Assembly (NCBI GenBank): GCA_036376245.1
Contig: DASVAS010000069.1
Location: forward strand, 77,087-141,086
Direction: 5' to 3'
Source of the DNA: DATARR01 sp036376245
GTDB lineage: Bacteria > Acidobacteriota > Thermoanaerobaculia > Multivoradales > UBA5704
DNA: 64,000 nucleotides
Under the pieces are notes generated by a model, which saw only the letters and a list, made by a program, of their open reading frames with translations, was not told where the DNA came from and did no database searches. How positions within the stretch are numbered: the stretch's first letter is position 1; the number at the start of each line of letters is the position of its first letter. This document shows, piece after piece, positions 15,992 to 23,992 of the stretch. Position numbers and translations under genes: made by a program.

Positions 15992-17407
15992 CTAGATCCT
16001 CCAGCGCAGGGTCGAAAGGAGCTCGTTGTTCTCCCGCTCCGCCCCCGAGCCCAGGATGAACTTGTTGTCCGCGTACTCGATCGTGAGGTCCACGCCGGAG
16101 AAGATCCCGATGCGCAGGCCCGCGTCGATCTTCTCCCAGTCCCAGGTCAGGCTGGGGGCCGGCGACGGCACGCGGCCGGAGCCGGGGCCGGATGGAAGGA
16201 ACTCGAAGTCGTTGTCGAGCTTCGAGTAGCGCACGGCCGGCGCGATGAAGGTGAAGAGCTGGCGGCCGTCTACGGCCCAGACCAGGGGCAGGTCGAAGCG
16301 CCAGGCGATCTCCCCCTCGATGCCGGTGCGGGGCAGGCCGCCGATCTCCTGGTCCACGTACTGGCCGAAGAAGGAAAAGCCTCCCAGGTAGAGCCAGACG
16401 TTGCCGCCCACCTCGCGCTTCTTGTCGTCGGTGACCGGCAGCGGCGTCAGGCCCCCCGGACCGTCCAGCAGGTCGAGGTCGCCGCCGTAGAAGGTGCCCT
16501 CCAGCTCGACGGTGTCGGCCAGCGTCCGCTCGAAGCCCCAGGCCAGCAGGTCGAGCCCGTTGCGGCCCGCCTCGTCGGCGAAGCGCACCCCCAGGCCGGC
16601 GCCCAGCTCCAGGTCGCCGTCGACGTCGAGATCCTCGACCTCGGCGTCGTAGAGGATGACGACGCCCGTCTTCAGCTCCGGGTCCGGGTTCTTCCGCAGG
16701 AGGTCGTCGATGCCGTTGTCGCCGGCCAGGGCGTTGGGGTCGCGGAGGAACACCGGGTTGCCGGCGGTGGCGGAGACCTTGAAGTACAGATGGCGGCCCA
16801 GATGGGCCCCCAGCTCGGCGCCGGCGTCCTCGAAGCGGTTGAAGGCGGTCGAGACCAGGCCGTAGCTCTCCAGGTGGCGGTCGTCCTGGCGCTCGAACTT
16901 CGGGATCTTGCCGATCTTCAGATAGAGCCCGCCATGGTCCGCCAGGGTGGCGGGCTCGGGCTCGCGGCCGAAGCGGACCCAGGCCTCGTCCACGTCCACC
17001 GTCCTGTCCCCGGACGTGGGATTGCGGTCGTAGAGGTCGATGAAGTCGATCTTGACGCGGCCGGTGAGGCTCTCCCCCCAGGAGGCGTTCACGAAGAGGG
17101 TCACCGTGGACACCTCGAAGTGGGACCCGGCGTTGACGGTCTCCTCGAACCCCTGGGTCTGCCCGACCGGGAGCATGTCGGGAGTGAAGGGGAACCGCAC
17201 GGGGAAGCGGTTCAGATCGCTGTCGCGGTAATGGGCCTTGGCCTCCAGCCCGAAATCCAGCCGCGGGCGCATCCCCCCGCCCTCCTCCTCCACCGCGGCT
17301 TCCCCGGGCTGTTCCTCCGGTTCCTGGGCCCATATCGGGGATGCCGGGACCGCCAGGACGAAGGCCAGCAGGACAGAGCTCCACTCGCAGCGTTTCCCCA
17401 CCCTCAT
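15992..17407 (-). CDS. Outer-membrane beta-barrel protein (porin-like)
   Basis: This 471-residue protein has a signal peptide (to about 27, PIWAQ). An acidic segment (EEQPGEAAVEEEGGG) precedes long alternating amphipathic strands typical of a porin-like barrel: LFVNASWGESLTGRVKIDFI, LYLKIGKIPKF, NVWLYLGGFSFFGQYVDQ, closing with LLSTLRWRI. It resembles OprP/alginate-export-like barrels in general form, but no specific family is certain. GGGGAGG lies 8 nt before the ATG. It is the first gene of the barrel-cupredoxin-kinase-HD-GYP operon, so it may import or sense the compound that the pathway responds to. The 20-bp repeat array begins about 110 bp upstream of its start. Confidence 0.75.
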   Translation of the reverse strand: MRVGKRCEWSSVLLAFVLAVPASPIWAQEPEEQPGEAAVEEEGGGMRPRLDFGLEAKAHYRDSDLNRFPVRFPFTPDMLPVGQTQGFEETVNAGSHFEVSTVTLFVNASWGESLTGRVKIDFIDLYDRNPTSGDRTVDVDEAWVRFGREPEPATLADHGGLYLKIGKIPKFERQDDRHLESYGLVSTAFNRFEDAGAELGAHLGRHLYFKVSATAGNPVFLRDPNALAGDNGIDDLLRKNPDPELKTGVVILYDAEVEDLDVDGDLELGAGLGVRFADEAGRNGLDLLAWGFERTLADTVELEGTFYGGDLDLLDGPGGLTPLPVTDDKKREVGGNVWLYLGGFSFFGQYVDQEIGGLPRTGIEGEIAWRFDLPLVWAVDGRQLFTFIAPAVRYSKLDNDFEFLPSGPGSGRVPSPAPSLTWDWEKIDAGLRIGIFSGVDLTIEYADNKFILGSGAERENNELLSTLRWRI

Positions 17408-17520
17408 GCGCGCGCAACCTCCCCTGAGAGAATCGGATGGACGTGGAATCCAGAAACTGCGGGTAGCTTAGACGGTAGGGGCTTGTCAGTAAAGGGAGCG
17501 CTCCTGCCGCCTCCGCAACA

Positions 17521-17800
17521 CCCGCGGAGCCGGAAAACGCCTCGTCAGCCTGTGGAAACGCGGTCCACCAGCTTGAAAAATCGTCGCGGAGCTTTAAAAA
17601 CCCCGCCGGACCGTTAAAAACCTCGCCGGAGCGTTAAAAACCCTGCCGGACCATTAAAAACTCCGCCAGACCATTAAAAATCCAGCCGGAGCGTTGAAAA
17701 CTCCGCCGGACCATTAAAAACTCCACCGGAGCCTAAAAAACGGCGGCGGAAGCTTAAAGACGGCGCCGGAGCATTAAAAACCCCGCCGGACGCTCCGCGA
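17521..17800. repeat. 20-bp-period tandem array with phased A-tracts (about 14 degenerate units)
   Basis: The sequence divides exactly into 20-bp units of the form C-C-N-C-GCCGGA-C/G-C-G/A-TT-AAAAA. Units 17581-17780 are well conserved; those at 17521-17580 and 17781-17800 are degraded. A run of 4-6 A closes most units, so A-tracts recur every 20 bp, close to two helical turns. This should give intrinsically bent DNA. The period is not a multiple of three and no frame reads through, so the array is not coding. It fills most of the 429-bp gap (17408-17836) upstream of the barrel operon; the rest holds the operon leader. Confidence 0.92.
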
Positions 17801-17836
17801 CGATTTTTTGGCTTCCGGCGCCTTGCGGAAGGATTC

Positions 17837-18001
17837 CTAGCTGGCGTAGCGGAGACGGCGGCGGTCCCGCAGCTTGCGCGCCAGGAACACGGCCCCCACG
17901 ACCCACAGGGGGACCGTGAAGAAGCCCATGCGGACGCGCTGGTTCAAGATTCCCTTGACGTTCGCCTTGAGGTTGGTCTTGTCGAGCTTGGCCTTGGCCA
18001 T
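17837..18001 (-). CDS. Small single-pass membrane protein (54 aa, unknown)
   Basis: This 54-residue protein has a basic N-terminus (MAKAKLDKTNLKANVKG), one hydrophobic helix (about 26-44, FFTVPLWVVGAVFLARKL) and an Arg-rich end (RDRRRLRYAS). GGAGG stands 7 nt before the ATG at 18001, which makes this start far better than the longer upstream reading. The gene is isolated between the A-tract array and a divergent flavin reductase gene. No family is recognised. It may be a small inner-membrane protein with the N-terminus inside. Confidence 0.6.
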   Translation of the reverse strand: MAKAKLDKTNLKANVKGILNQRVRMGFFTVPLWVVGAVFLARKLRDRRRLRYAS

Positions 18002-18124
18002 GGACGTTCCTCCTATATCGAATCCGGCCGGGGGTGTCCCTGGTCCGGCATCTGTCTGCACTATGGATTGTGCAAGCCAAGTGCCACTGATATTTTTTTG
18101 TTTACTTTCTGAGGGGGAGCTCAA

Positions 18125-18625
18125 ATGATCTCGTCGGAAGACTTTCGCAAAGCCCTGCGCCACTTCCCGGCCGGCGTCACCATCGTGACCATCAAGGCGG
18201 GCGACCGGACCCACGGCCTCACCGTTTCAGCGTTCGCCTCGGTCTCGGCCGAGCCGCCGCTCATCGCCATCATCATCGAGAACCGCCACAAGGCCTACGG
18301 GCTGCTGCAGGAGCCGGAGGCGGTCTTCGCGGTCAACATCCTGGGCGAGGAGCAGGCGGAGCTCTCGAACCGCTTCGCCTGGGTCAAGGACGAGGACCGC
18401 TTCGCCATGGGCGACTGGTCCACGGCCGAGACCGGCGCGCCGATCCTGACGGACGCCCTGGCCTGGCTGGACTGCCGCATCCACGCCCGCTACCCCGCGG
18501 GCTCGCACACCGTCTACATCGGCGAGGTCCACGCCAGCCGCGTGCCCCTGGAGGAGGCGCCGCCGCTGATCTACTGGAACCGGGGCTACCGCAAGCTGCA
18601 TCTGCACGAGGAGCCGGAAGCCTAG
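18125..18625 (+). CDS. Flavin reductase family protein (FMN-binding split barrel)
   Basis: The 166 residues match the flavin reductase-like split barrel: the start FRKALRHFPAGVTIVT, then the THGLTVSAFASVSAEPPLIAI flavin-binding segment, FAVNILGEEQAELSNRFA, and a C-terminal HTVYIGEVHA...PLIYWNRGYRKL. These proteins reduce FMN/FAD with NAD(P)H, usually to feed a partner monooxygenase, and work in the cytosol. GAGGGGGAG lies just before the ATG. No monooxygenase is next to it. Its stop overlaps by 4 nt the stop of the convergent MFS gene. The partner enzyme is unknown. Confidence 0.9.
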   Translation: MISSEDFRKALRHFPAGVTIVTIKAGDRTHGLTVSAFASVSAEPPLIAIIIENRHKAYGLLQEPEAVFAVNILGEEQAELSNRFAWVKDEDRFAMGDWSTAETGAPILTDALAWLDCRIHARYPAGSHTVYIGEVHASRVPLEEAPPLIYWNRGYRKLHLHEEPEA

Positions 18626-19866
18626 CCTTCCGCCGCCGCGCTTTCCGGGACCGCCGGAGACGGCGACGCGGGGGTGAGGACCGCCACGGCGTGGAACCCC
18701 GCCCACAGCAGGAAACCCAGGGCGCCGCAGGCGTACCACAACGTCTGCGGCCCCAGGTCCTGGTAGACCCAGGTGCCGATCAGCGGGGCCACGACGAAAG
18801 CCGCCGCGAACGAGAGGTTCAGCATCCCCATGTAGCTCCCCCGGCTCGCCTCCGGCGCCCGGTCGGCGACGGCGCTGGAGACGATCGGGAAGACCAGCAT
18901 CTCGCCCACCGTCCAGACCAGGACCGTGAAGATCACGTAGGCGAACCCGGAGCCGAAGGGCAGGAGCCCGAGGCCGGCGCAGAAGAAGAACGCGCCCACC
19001 CCCGAGACCTTCAGCGGGTCCCGGCGGGACAGGGAGTGGACCAGGACCATCTCGAACAGCACGATGACGATGGTGTTCACCGCCATGGTGATGCCGATGC
19101 GCGCCTCGGAGAACTCATAGAGGTCGCGCAGGGCCAGGACGAAGGTGCTGGTGAGCTGGAAGGTCACGAGGTTGAGCACGAACATCAGCCCGAAGACGAC
19201 CATCATGGGTCCGTCCCGCCACGGCGAGCGGGCGCGTACCGGCGGAGCTCCCGGGGCAGCCGGCGCGGGCGTCGGAACCACGATGTCCCGGGAGGTGAGC
19301 TGCAGCAGGCCCGCGGCCAGCAGGCAGGTGGCGCCGTCCGCGACGAACAGCCAGCCGTAGTCGTAGAGGGCCAGGAAACCGCCGATGGTCGGGCCCAGGG
19401 TCATGCCGAGGTTGACCGCCAGGCGCATCAGGGCGAAGGAGCGGCTGCGCTCGCCGGGATCGCTGGCCGCCGCCAGGGCCGCCATGTTCGCCGGCCGGAA
19501 GATCTCGCCGACGAAGCTCAGGACCAGGATCACGGCGAAGATCGCGAAGCGTCCCCGGACCTGGCCCAGCGTCACGAACCCCAGCCCGGTCAGCGCCAGG
19601 CTGGCCTTCATCACCCACAGGGGGTTGACGCGGTCGCAGAGCCAGCCTCCCACGTAGGAAGCCGCCACGCCGCCGAGCCCGTAAGCGGCCAGCGCCTGGC
19701 CGGCCTGAGCCGTGCTGAATCCCCGCTCCTGGGTCAGGTAGAGGGCGAGAAACGGCAGCACCATCGTGCCGGCGCGGTTGACCAGAGTGGCGATGGACAG
19801 CAGCCAGACCGGGCGGCCCAGACCGGAGAAGGCTTCGCGGTAGGTGTTGGCGATCACGCGGAACAT
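18622..19866 (-). CDS. MFS transporter (12-helix, drug-exporter-like)
   Basis: This 414-residue protein is strongly hydrophobic and made of about 12 membrane segments. The MFS motif-A-like loop between helices 2 and 3 reads GGWLCDRVNPLWVM, and a GPTIGGFLALYDYGWLF antiporter-type motif lies in helix 5. It is probably a proton-coupled exporter of the inner membrane, substrate unknown. The ATG at 19866 begins the cytosolic leader FRVIANTYREAFSGLGRPVW. A longer in-frame reading would run back through the start region of the divergent deacetylase gene. The 30-bp gap to that gene is too short for two separate promoters, so one or both must overlap coding sequence. Confidence 0.88.
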   Translation of the reverse strand: MFRVIANTYREAFSGLGRPVWLLSIATLVNRAGTMVLPFLALYLTQERGFSTAQAGQALAAYGLGGVAASYVGGWLCDRVNPLWVMKASLALTGLGFVTLGQVRGRFAIFAVILVLSFVGEIFRPANMAALAAASDPGERSRSFALMRLAVNLGMTLGPTIGGFLALYDYGWLFVADGATCLLAAGLLQLTSRDIVVPTPAPAAPGAPPVRARSPWRDGPMMVVFGLMFVLNLVTFQLTSTFVLALRDLYEFSEARIGITMAVNTIVIVLFEMVLVHSLSRRDPLKVSGVGAFFFCAGLGLLPFGSGFAYVIFTVLVWTVGEMLVFPIVSSAVADRAPEASRGSYMGMLNLSFAAAFVVAPLIGTWVYQDLGPQTLWYACGALGFLLWAGFHAVAVLTPASPSPAVPESAAAEG

Positions 19867-19896
19867 GGTTGATAGACTCGGCCCGGAGTCTAGATC

Positions 19897-20853
19897 ATGA
19901 AACGTCGCGCCACCCTTCCGGTCCTCATCCTTCTCGTCCTCGCGGCCCCCGCCCTGCTCGCCCAAACGCCCCGGCGGGAGATCGCCGTCACCTTCGACGA
20001 CCTGCCCTTCGGCGGCCCGGCCGTCCCGCTCGCCCGCGCCCGCGCCGCCAACGAGGCGATCCTGGCGACGCTACGGCAGGGGAAGACGCCCGCCGTGGGT
20101 CTGGTCAACGAGAGCAAGCTCTACGTTCCGGGCGAGATCGACGAGCGCACCGCCCTGCTGGAGATGTGGCTGGAGGCGGGAGCGGAGCTCGGCAACCACA
20201 CGTTCTCCCATCCGTCCTTCCAGGACACGCCCCTGGCCGCGTTCCAGGAGGACGTGGTGCGGGGCGAGACCGTCACCCGCTGGCTGCTGGAGAAGCGCGG
20301 CCGGAAGCTGCGCTGGTTCCGCCATCCCTTCCTGCGCACCGGGCCGAGCCTGGAGGTCCGCGCCGCCTTCGAGAAGTTCCTGGCGGACCGCGGCTACACG
20401 GTGGCGCCGGTGACCGTCGAGAATTCGGACTACATGTTCAGCGCCGCCTACAGCCGGGCGAAGCTCCAGGGCAACCAGGAGACGATGCGGCGGCTGGGCG
20501 AGGAGTATCTCCGCTTCACCGAGGCCCAGCTCGACTTCTGGGAAGGGGTCTCGCAGGAGCTGCTGGGCCGGCCCGTGAAGCACGTCCTGCTCCTCCACGT
20601 CAACGAGATCAACGCCGACTGGTTCGACGAGGTGCTGGACCTGATGCGGCGGCGGGGCTACCGCGTGGTGACGCTGGAGGAGGCGCTGCGGGACGAGGCC
20701 TACCGCCTGCCGGACACCTACGCCGGCCGGGCGGGGGTCTCCTGGCTCTACCGCTGGGCGGTCAGCAAGGGCGCGAAGATCGACTGGTCCAAGGAGCCGG
20801 AGCCGCCCGCGTTCGTGCAGGAGCTCTACCGGGAGGCGCAGTCGGCCCGATAA
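19897..20853 (+). CDS. Secreted polysaccharide deacetylase family protein (NodB homology)
   Basis: This 318-residue protein has a signal peptide (1-22, ending LLAQT). The NodB motifs are present in order: TFDDLP (metal Asp), NHTFSHPSF (H-x-x-x-H metal site), RHPFLRTG (motif 3), and a late HVNEINADWF that may supply the catalytic His. It should deacetylate a sugar polymer or a related amide in the periplasm or cell wall. It is a single gene, divergent from the MFS gene and convergent with the universal stress gene (4-nt gap). The exact substrate cannot be judged. Confidence 0.9.
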   Translation: MKRRATLPVLILLVLAAPALLAQTPRREIAVTFDDLPFGGPAVPLARARAANEAILATLRQGKTPAVGLVNESKLYVPGEIDERTALLEMWLEAGAELGNHTFSHPSFQDTPLAAFQEDVVRGETVTRWLLEKRGRKLRWFRHPFLRTGPSLEVRAAFEKFLADRGYTVAPVTVENSDYMFSAAYSRAKLQGNQETMRRLGEEYLRFTEAQLDFWEGVSQELLGRPVKHVLLLHVNEINADWFDEVLDLMRRRGYRVVTLEEALRDEAYRLPDTYAGRAGVSWLYRWAVSKGAKIDWSKEPEPPAFVQELYREAQSAR

Positions 20854-20857
20854 GGCC

Positions 20858-21289
20858 CTACTTCACCAGCAGCACCGGGCACCGGGCCACGATGGCGATG
20901 CGGTAGCTGATCGTCCCCAACCCCAGAGCGGGGTGCTCGCGGTCCACCTTGTGGGAGGAGAGGATCATCAGGTCCGTTCCGTGCTCCTCGGCGTAGCGCA
21001 GGATGCTCTCCGCCCGCTTGCCGAAGAGGACGTCGTGGCGGACGACGGCGCCCGACTCCCGGAGCTTCTCCTCCATCGCGAAGAGCTTGGCGGCGGCCCG
21101 GGTCTCCAGGCCGCGGTAGAAATCGGCCATCTCGTCGAACTCGATGTGCTCGATGGTCTCGACGACGTGCAGCAGGATGATCTCGCCGCCCTCGGTGGTG
21201 CCGGCGATCTGGACCGCGCTGTCGAGGGCGGCCTGGTTCTTTTCGGTGAAGTCGACGGGGACCAGGATCTTCCGGTACATGCGAGTCAT
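20858..21289 (-). CDS. Universal stress protein (UspA family)
   Basis: This single-domain Usp of about 143 residues starts MYRKILVPVDFTEKNQAAL after a few leader residues. It has the HVVETIEHIEF strand region, a DLMILSSHKV strand, and ends with LGTISYRIAIVARCPVLLVK, matching the usual C-terminal ATP-site region and the 'CPVL-V' strand. Usp proteins bind ATP or act as stress adaptors in the cytosol. Three ATG codons (21292, 21289, 21280) compete. 21289 was chosen because a G-rich stretch stands about 10 nt before it; 21280 would start right at MYRK. It is divergent from the ABC export operon. Confidence 0.88.
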   Translation of the reverse strand: MTRMYRKILVPVDFTEKNQAALDSAVQIAGTTEGGEIILLHVVETIEHIEFDEMADFYRGLETRAAAKLFAMEEKLRESGAVVRHDVLFGKRAESILRYAEEHGTDLMILSSHKVDREHPALGLGTISYRIAIVARCPVLLVK

Positions 21290-21369
21290 CATGTCCAGCC
21301 CCCCCGGGCGTGTCAACCACCCGGCGGGGTAGCTCGCCCCTCTCTCAGCGGTGCTAGAGTCGTGCCGCT

Positions 21370-22524
21370 ATGCGGCGATGGATCGTGCGTCTCCTGGTGC
21401 TGGCCGGCATCGTGGCGGTGGCGTTCGCCCTGCGGGCCACCGTGTTCAAGCCCGAGCCGGTCGAGGTCACCGTGGACGAGGTCTCGCGGGGACGGGTGGA
21501 GCAGACCGTCACCAACTCCCGGGCGGGGACGGTGAAGGCCCGGCGCCGCGCCCAGATCTCGCCCGAGATCGGCGGCCGGGTGGTGGACGTGCCCTTCCGC
21601 GAAGGGGACGCCGTCCGCAAGGGGGACGTCCTGCTGCGGCTCGACCCGAGCGTGTCCACGGCGCGGATCAGCGTCACCCGGCGCGAGCTCCAGGCCGCCG
21701 AGGCGCAGCGCCAGCAGGCGTGCCTGTCCGCCGAGCGGGCCGAGCGCGAGCGCGACCGCCTGCGCAAGCTGGCCGCCGACGGCATCGTCTCCACCGACGC
21801 CTACGACCAGGCGCAGACCGCGGCCCGCACGGCGGAGGCCGCCTGCCGCGCCAGCCGGGCCGGCGTCGAGCAGGCGCGGGCGGCCATCGAGCTGGCGTCC
21901 CGGGAAGAGGGGCTGCGGGTCATCCGCGCGCCCTTCGACGGCATCGTCGCCGACCTCTCGGTCGAGGTGGGCGAGTACACCACCCCGTCGCCTCCCGGGA
22001 TGCCGATCCCGCCGGTCCTCGACGTGCTCGACCCGGGCTCGATCTACGTCAGCGCTCCCATGGACGAGGTGGACTCCGCGCGGCTCCAGCCGGGGCAGAC
22101 GGCGCGGGTGACGGTCGATTCCTACCCCGGCCGCCAGTTCGCCGGCACGGTGCGGCGCATCGCCCCCTACGTGCTCGACCGCGAGGAGCAGAACCGCACG
22201 GTGGAGATCGAGGTGGACCTCCAGGATCCGGGACCGGGCGTGCGGCTCCTCCCCGGCACCTCGGCGGACGTGGAGGTCCTGCTGGAGGCCAAGGAGGGCG
22301 CGCTGCGCGTCCCCACGTCGGTGCTGATCGAAGGCAACAAGGCCCTGGTGGCGGCAGGCGGCGTCCTGGTGGAGCGCAAGCTCCAGGTCGGCCTCAAGAA
22401 CTGGGACTGGACGGAGGTGCTCTCCGGGCTCGCGCCGGGCGATCTGGTCGTGGTCTCCCTGGACCGGCCGGAAATCAAGGCGGGGGCGCAGGTGAAGCCC
22501 GTCCGCCGGAACGCCGCGCCGTGA
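21370..22524 (+). CDS. Periplasmic adaptor (HlyD/MacA-like) of an ABC export system
   Basis: The protein has 384 residues. An N-terminal membrane anchor (about 5-25) is followed by a barrel-sandwich half (GGRVVDVPFREGDAVRKGDVLLRLD), an alpha-hairpin coiled coil (about 95-175), the second lipoyl half (RVIRAPFDGIVADLSVEVGEY), a beta-barrel domain, and a membrane-proximal domain with LRVPTSVLIEGNKALVA. This is the standard layout for a membrane fusion protein. Its stop overlaps the GTG of the ABC ATPase gene (GTGA), and two MacB-like permease genes follow, so it belongs to a MacAB-type tripartite exporter. No outer-membrane TolC-like gene is nearby. Confidence 0.92.
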   Translation: MRRWIVRLLVLAGIVAVAFALRATVFKPEPVEVTVDEVSRGRVEQTVTNSRAGTVKARRRAQISPEIGGRVVDVPFREGDAVRKGDVLLRLDPSVSTARISVTRRELQAAEAQRQQACLSAERAERERDRLRKLAADGIVSTDAYDQAQTAARTAEAACRASRAGVEQARAAIELASREEGLRVIRAPFDGIVADLSVEVGEYTTPSPPGMPIPPVLDVLDPGSIYVSAPMDEVDSARLQPGQTARVTVDSYPGRQFAGTVRRIAPYVLDREEQNRTVEIEVDLQDPGPGVRLLPGTSADVEVLLEAKEGALRVPTSVLIEGNKALVAAGGVLVERKLQVGLKNWDWTEVLSGLAPGDLVVVSLDRPEIKAGAQVKPVRRNAAP

Positions 22525-23243
22525 TCCGCCTCGAGCGCGTCTCCCGCACCTATCAGCTCGGCGGCCAGCCGGTGCACGCCCTCGTCAACATAGACGAGCA
22601 CATCAAGGCCGGCGAGCACGTGGCCATCATGGGGCCCTCCGGCTCGGGGAAGTCGACGCTGCTCAACGTCCTGGGCTGCCTGGACCGGCCGGACGGCGGC
22701 ACCTACTGGCTGGACGGCCGCGAGGTCGGCAAGCTCTCGGACGAGGAGCTGACCGAAGTGCGGCGGAACCTCATCGGCTTCGTGTTCCAGTCCTTCCACC
22801 TGGTGCCGCGGCTGACGGCGGCGGAGAACGTGGAGCTGCCCATGGTCTTCGCCGGGGTGTCCCGGTCCGAGCGGCGGCGGCGCGTCGAGGAATCCCTGCG
22901 GGCGGTGGGCCTGGCGGACCGCATGGATCACCGGCCGGACCAGCTCTCCGGCGGCGAGCGCCAGCGGGTGGCCCTCGCCCGCTCCACCGTCATGGGGCCG
23001 CGGGTGCTGCTGGCCGACGAGCCCACCGGCAACCTGGACACCACCTCCGGCCGCCAGATCCTGGAGCTGCTGGACCGCATGAACGACGACGGGATCACCC
23101 TGGTGGTGGTGACGCACGATCCCTCCGTGGCGCGGAGGGCGGACCGGGTGATCGTGCTGGTGGACGGCCACGTGGCGCGCCGCCTCCCCGGCTCCGAGGT
23201 CACCGGCCTGGCGGACCTGTTCGCGCCGGTGGATCAGCCGTGA
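22521..23243 (+). CDS. ABC transporter ATP-binding protein (MacB/LolD type)
   Basis: This 240-residue ATPase has Walker A GPSGSGKST, Q-loop FVFQSFHLVP, signature LSGGERQRVA, Walker B VLLADEPTGNLD and the switch His in VVTHD. The short body and the LTAAENVELPM stretch place it with the MacB/LolD/FtsE group that serves FtsX-fold permeases. It starts with GTG at 22521, overlapping the adaptor stop. The permease genes of the same system begin at 23993, after an antisense two-gene insertion. The ATPase is complete and should be active at the inner membrane. Confidence 0.94.
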   Translation: MIRLERVSRTYQLGGQPVHALVNIDEHIKAGEHVAIMGPSGSGKSTLLNVLGCLDRPDGGTYWLDGREVGKLSDEELTEVRRNLIGFVFQSFHLVPRLTAAENVELPMVFAGVSRSERRRRVEESLRAVGLADRMDHRPDQLSGGERQRVALARSTVMGPRVLLADEPTGNLDTTSGRQILELLDRMNDDGITLVVVTHDPSVARRADRVIVLVDGHVARRLPGSEVTGLADLFAPVDQP

Positions 23244-23252
23244 ACGACCCGC

Positions 23253-23510
23253 TCAGGAAAGACTCGTCGGATCGATTCCGCGCCGCTTCCAGTGGGCTTC
23301 GAAGTTTTTCTGCTCCCAGAGGTCACGTTGGCGTTGAGCATCCTCGATGGAGCGGTGCTTGTAGACGCCCGGAGGGAAATGCAGAGGGCAGATCTGGGCC
23401 GCAAACCTCCAGACAGAGTCGATCGCCTTCCCAAGTTGAGGGTCCCCCGGCTCCCGCCATAAAGAATCCTCCATGTCCTGCAGATTGCGGAATTTCCGGA
23501 CAGGCATCAT
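23253..23510 (-). CDS. Small protein of unknown function paired with nucleotidyltransferase (85 aa)
   Basis: This 85-residue, charged, soluble protein begins PVRKFRNLQDMEDSLWREPG and ends AHWKRRGIDPTSLS. It has no membrane segment and no motif I recognise. Its ATG overlaps the TGA of the nucleotidyltransferase gene (ATGA), so the two are translated together. It lies antisense to the ABC operon, 9 nt from the ATPase stop. The small size and tight coupling to a nucleotidyltransferase recall toxin-antitoxin or substrate-partner pairs, but that is inference only. Confidence 0.65.
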   Translation of the reverse strand: MMPVRKFRNLQDMEDSLWREPGDPQLGKAIDSVWRFAAQICPLHFPPGVYKHRSIEDAQRQRDLWEQKNFEAHWKRRGIDPTSLS

Positions 23511-23977
23511 TCCTCCTTCAGTTGGAATCGGCGCTTGACCAGCTCAGCGTCGCCCCAGTCCTTCGGCCGCACGGTATCCTTCTTCATGAGGTAGAGGGTC
23601 CTGGGAGAAGTGACCCAGACGGGCTTGCCATCGAATTCGACGCGAATCGCTTCGAGGTCCTGAAATCTGAAGGCTTCTCCAAGCCGCGTCAAGATGTCGA
23701 CGTGAAAGGACCCTTCAGGCGGAACGTACTGCACGGCGGGATACTCGCCCAGCAGATCCTCGGCCGAGATCTCTTCGATCAGGGGATCTGCGAAGACGGA
23801 CCGCAAAGCCGCCTTGACCCGTTCGACGTTCTCTTCTTGCGGCTCTATGAAGACGTCGAGGTCTTCCGTGGCGCGAGGAAGGCCCAGAATGTTGATGGCC
23901 ACCGCACCGCAGACGACGTACCGCACTCCTTCCCGCTCGAAGGCTTCAAGAACCTTCTTGGCTAGACTCAGATCCAT
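23507..23977 (-). CDS. Nucleotidyltransferase-fold protein (AbiEii/DUF6036-like)
   Basis: This 156-residue protein has the start of a DNA polymerase beta-like nucleotidyltransferase: YVVCGAVAINILGLPRATEDLDVFI at about 20-44. The G-x-A-x-N turn and the DLD acidic pair fit the GG/S...DxD active site. Later elements (FHVDILTRLGEAF, ILT-type third strand) and an SPRTLYLMKKDTVRPKDWGDA segment match AbiEii/DUF6036-type transferases, where K-DT--KD-D is common. Such proteins are found in toxin-antitoxin and abortive infection pairs as well as in antibiotic modification. It is coupled to the 85-residue gene and opposes the flanking transporter genes. Confidence 0.8.
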   Translation of the reverse strand: MDLSLAKKVLEAFEREGVRYVVCGAVAINILGLPRATEDLDVFIEPQEENVERVKAALRSVFADPLIEEISAEDLLGEYPAVQYVPPEGSFHVDILTRLGEAFRFQDLEAIRVEFDGKPVWVTSPRTLYLMKKDTVRPKDWGDAELVKRRFQLKEE

Positions 23978-23992
23978 ACCCCCTTAGCTTAC

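Noticed and set aside
10117..16059. Plus-strand open frame of 1980 codons opposite the signalling operon
   Set aside because: Same G+C shadow effect. The minus-strand frames carry intact kinase, HD-GYP and cyclase motifs, while this frame is compositionally biased with no domain.
17521..17800. CRISPR array
   Set aside because: Units are directly adjacent at 20 bp with no unique spacers, the repeats are degenerate, and no cas gene is in the window.
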